This document shows positions 6,095-6,184 of a DNA stretch of 6,184 nt, in pieces (position 1 is the first letter of the stretch; the number at the start of each line of letters is the position of its first letter). Where the stretch lies: NCBI GenBank assembly GCA_903832075.1, contig CAILAF010000529.1, positions 1-6,184 of the forward strand, read 5' to 3'. The notes below the pieces were generated by a model that worked only from the letters and a program-made list of their open reading frames with translations, was not told the origin of the DNA and did not search any database. The DNA comes from an uncultured Chitinophagaceae bacterium. Lineage in GTDB: Bacteria > Bacteroidota > Bacteroidia > Chitinophagales > Chitinophagaceae. The position numbers and the translations under genes were made by a program.

Positions 6095-6184
6095 TTAACA
6101 ACAAGCTTTATTTTGTTTTTTTAATTTATGGAACAACATACCAAATTCATCATTGAATTTTTCAAACACTTTCCAGTTGATGCA
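6095..6184 (-). CDS. arsR: Probable ArsR-family repressor, C-terminal fragment
   Basis: An open frame enters from the right edge and stops with TAA at 6095-6097, giving 29 visible residues that begin CINWKVFEKF and end KKQNKACC. In Bacteroidota ArsR proteins the fold often ends with a YCIN/YCID-P-x-W-like strand followed by a final amphipathic helix; the visible CINW plus helix fits that, and so does the place directly before arsM and arsC. The DNA-binding helices and the arsenite-sensing cysteines of the repressor would lie outside the window. The terminal cysteine pair echoes the ArsM tail. It is called from a short fragment and context, so another small protein of an arsenic operon remains possible. 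Confidence 0.62.
   Translation of the reverse strand, partial: CINWKVFEKFNDEFGMLFHKLKKQNKACC

Overview
The window is an AT-rich piece of a Bacteroidota chromosome. A Chitinophagaceae-like source is my guess from protein style and repeat content, not a proof. The phylum call rests on the pair gldE-gldD next to ssb, a gene arrangement characteristic of Bacteroidota. Weak or absent Shine-Dalgarno sequences and AT-rich leaders also fit. Every supported gene lies on the minus strand, so transcription runs from the right end to the left end.

In transcription order, the right end (6184 to 4741) is an arsenic block. It holds the last 29 codons of a probable ArsR repressor, then arsM (arsenite S-adenosylmethionine methyltransferase), then arsC (low-molecular-weight-phosphatase-type arsenate reductase). 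ArsC would make arsenite from arsenate and ArsM would methylate it. No arsenite efflux pump is visible, and one may lie beyond the right edge. A 107-base gap with an 11-bp inverted repeat separates this block from ssb. ssb is followed by a clear intrinsic terminator hairpin at 4155-4178.

The middle (4118 to 2156) is gldE-gldD, whose reading frames overlap by 8 bases. They encode a CBS-domain membrane protein and a lipoprotein tied to gliding motility and type IX secretion. Both appear to use non-ATG starts (TTG and GTG). The left part (2112 to 16) holds a cysteine-rich DUF3109 protein and a LutB-type iron-sulfur lactate-oxidation subunit; a LutC partner would be expected just past the left edge.

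The most unusual structure is not a gene. Short tracts with a strict 7-base period appear at four places around gldD and the DUF3109 gene: a perfect 4x AAGTTTC inside the gldD 5' end, a degenerate tract encoding the GldD signal peptide core, a degenerate tract in the gldD-DUF3109 spacer, and two inverted ATCGNNN tracts at the DUF3109 stop codon that fold into an 11-bp stem. In addition, a 19-base sequence (17/19 identical) occurs both upstream of lutB and inside the arsC 3' end, in the same reading phase. Repeat sequence therefore seems to write the ends of several proteins here. No tRNA, rRNA, CRISPR array, transposase or gene-free stretch over 300 bases was seen.
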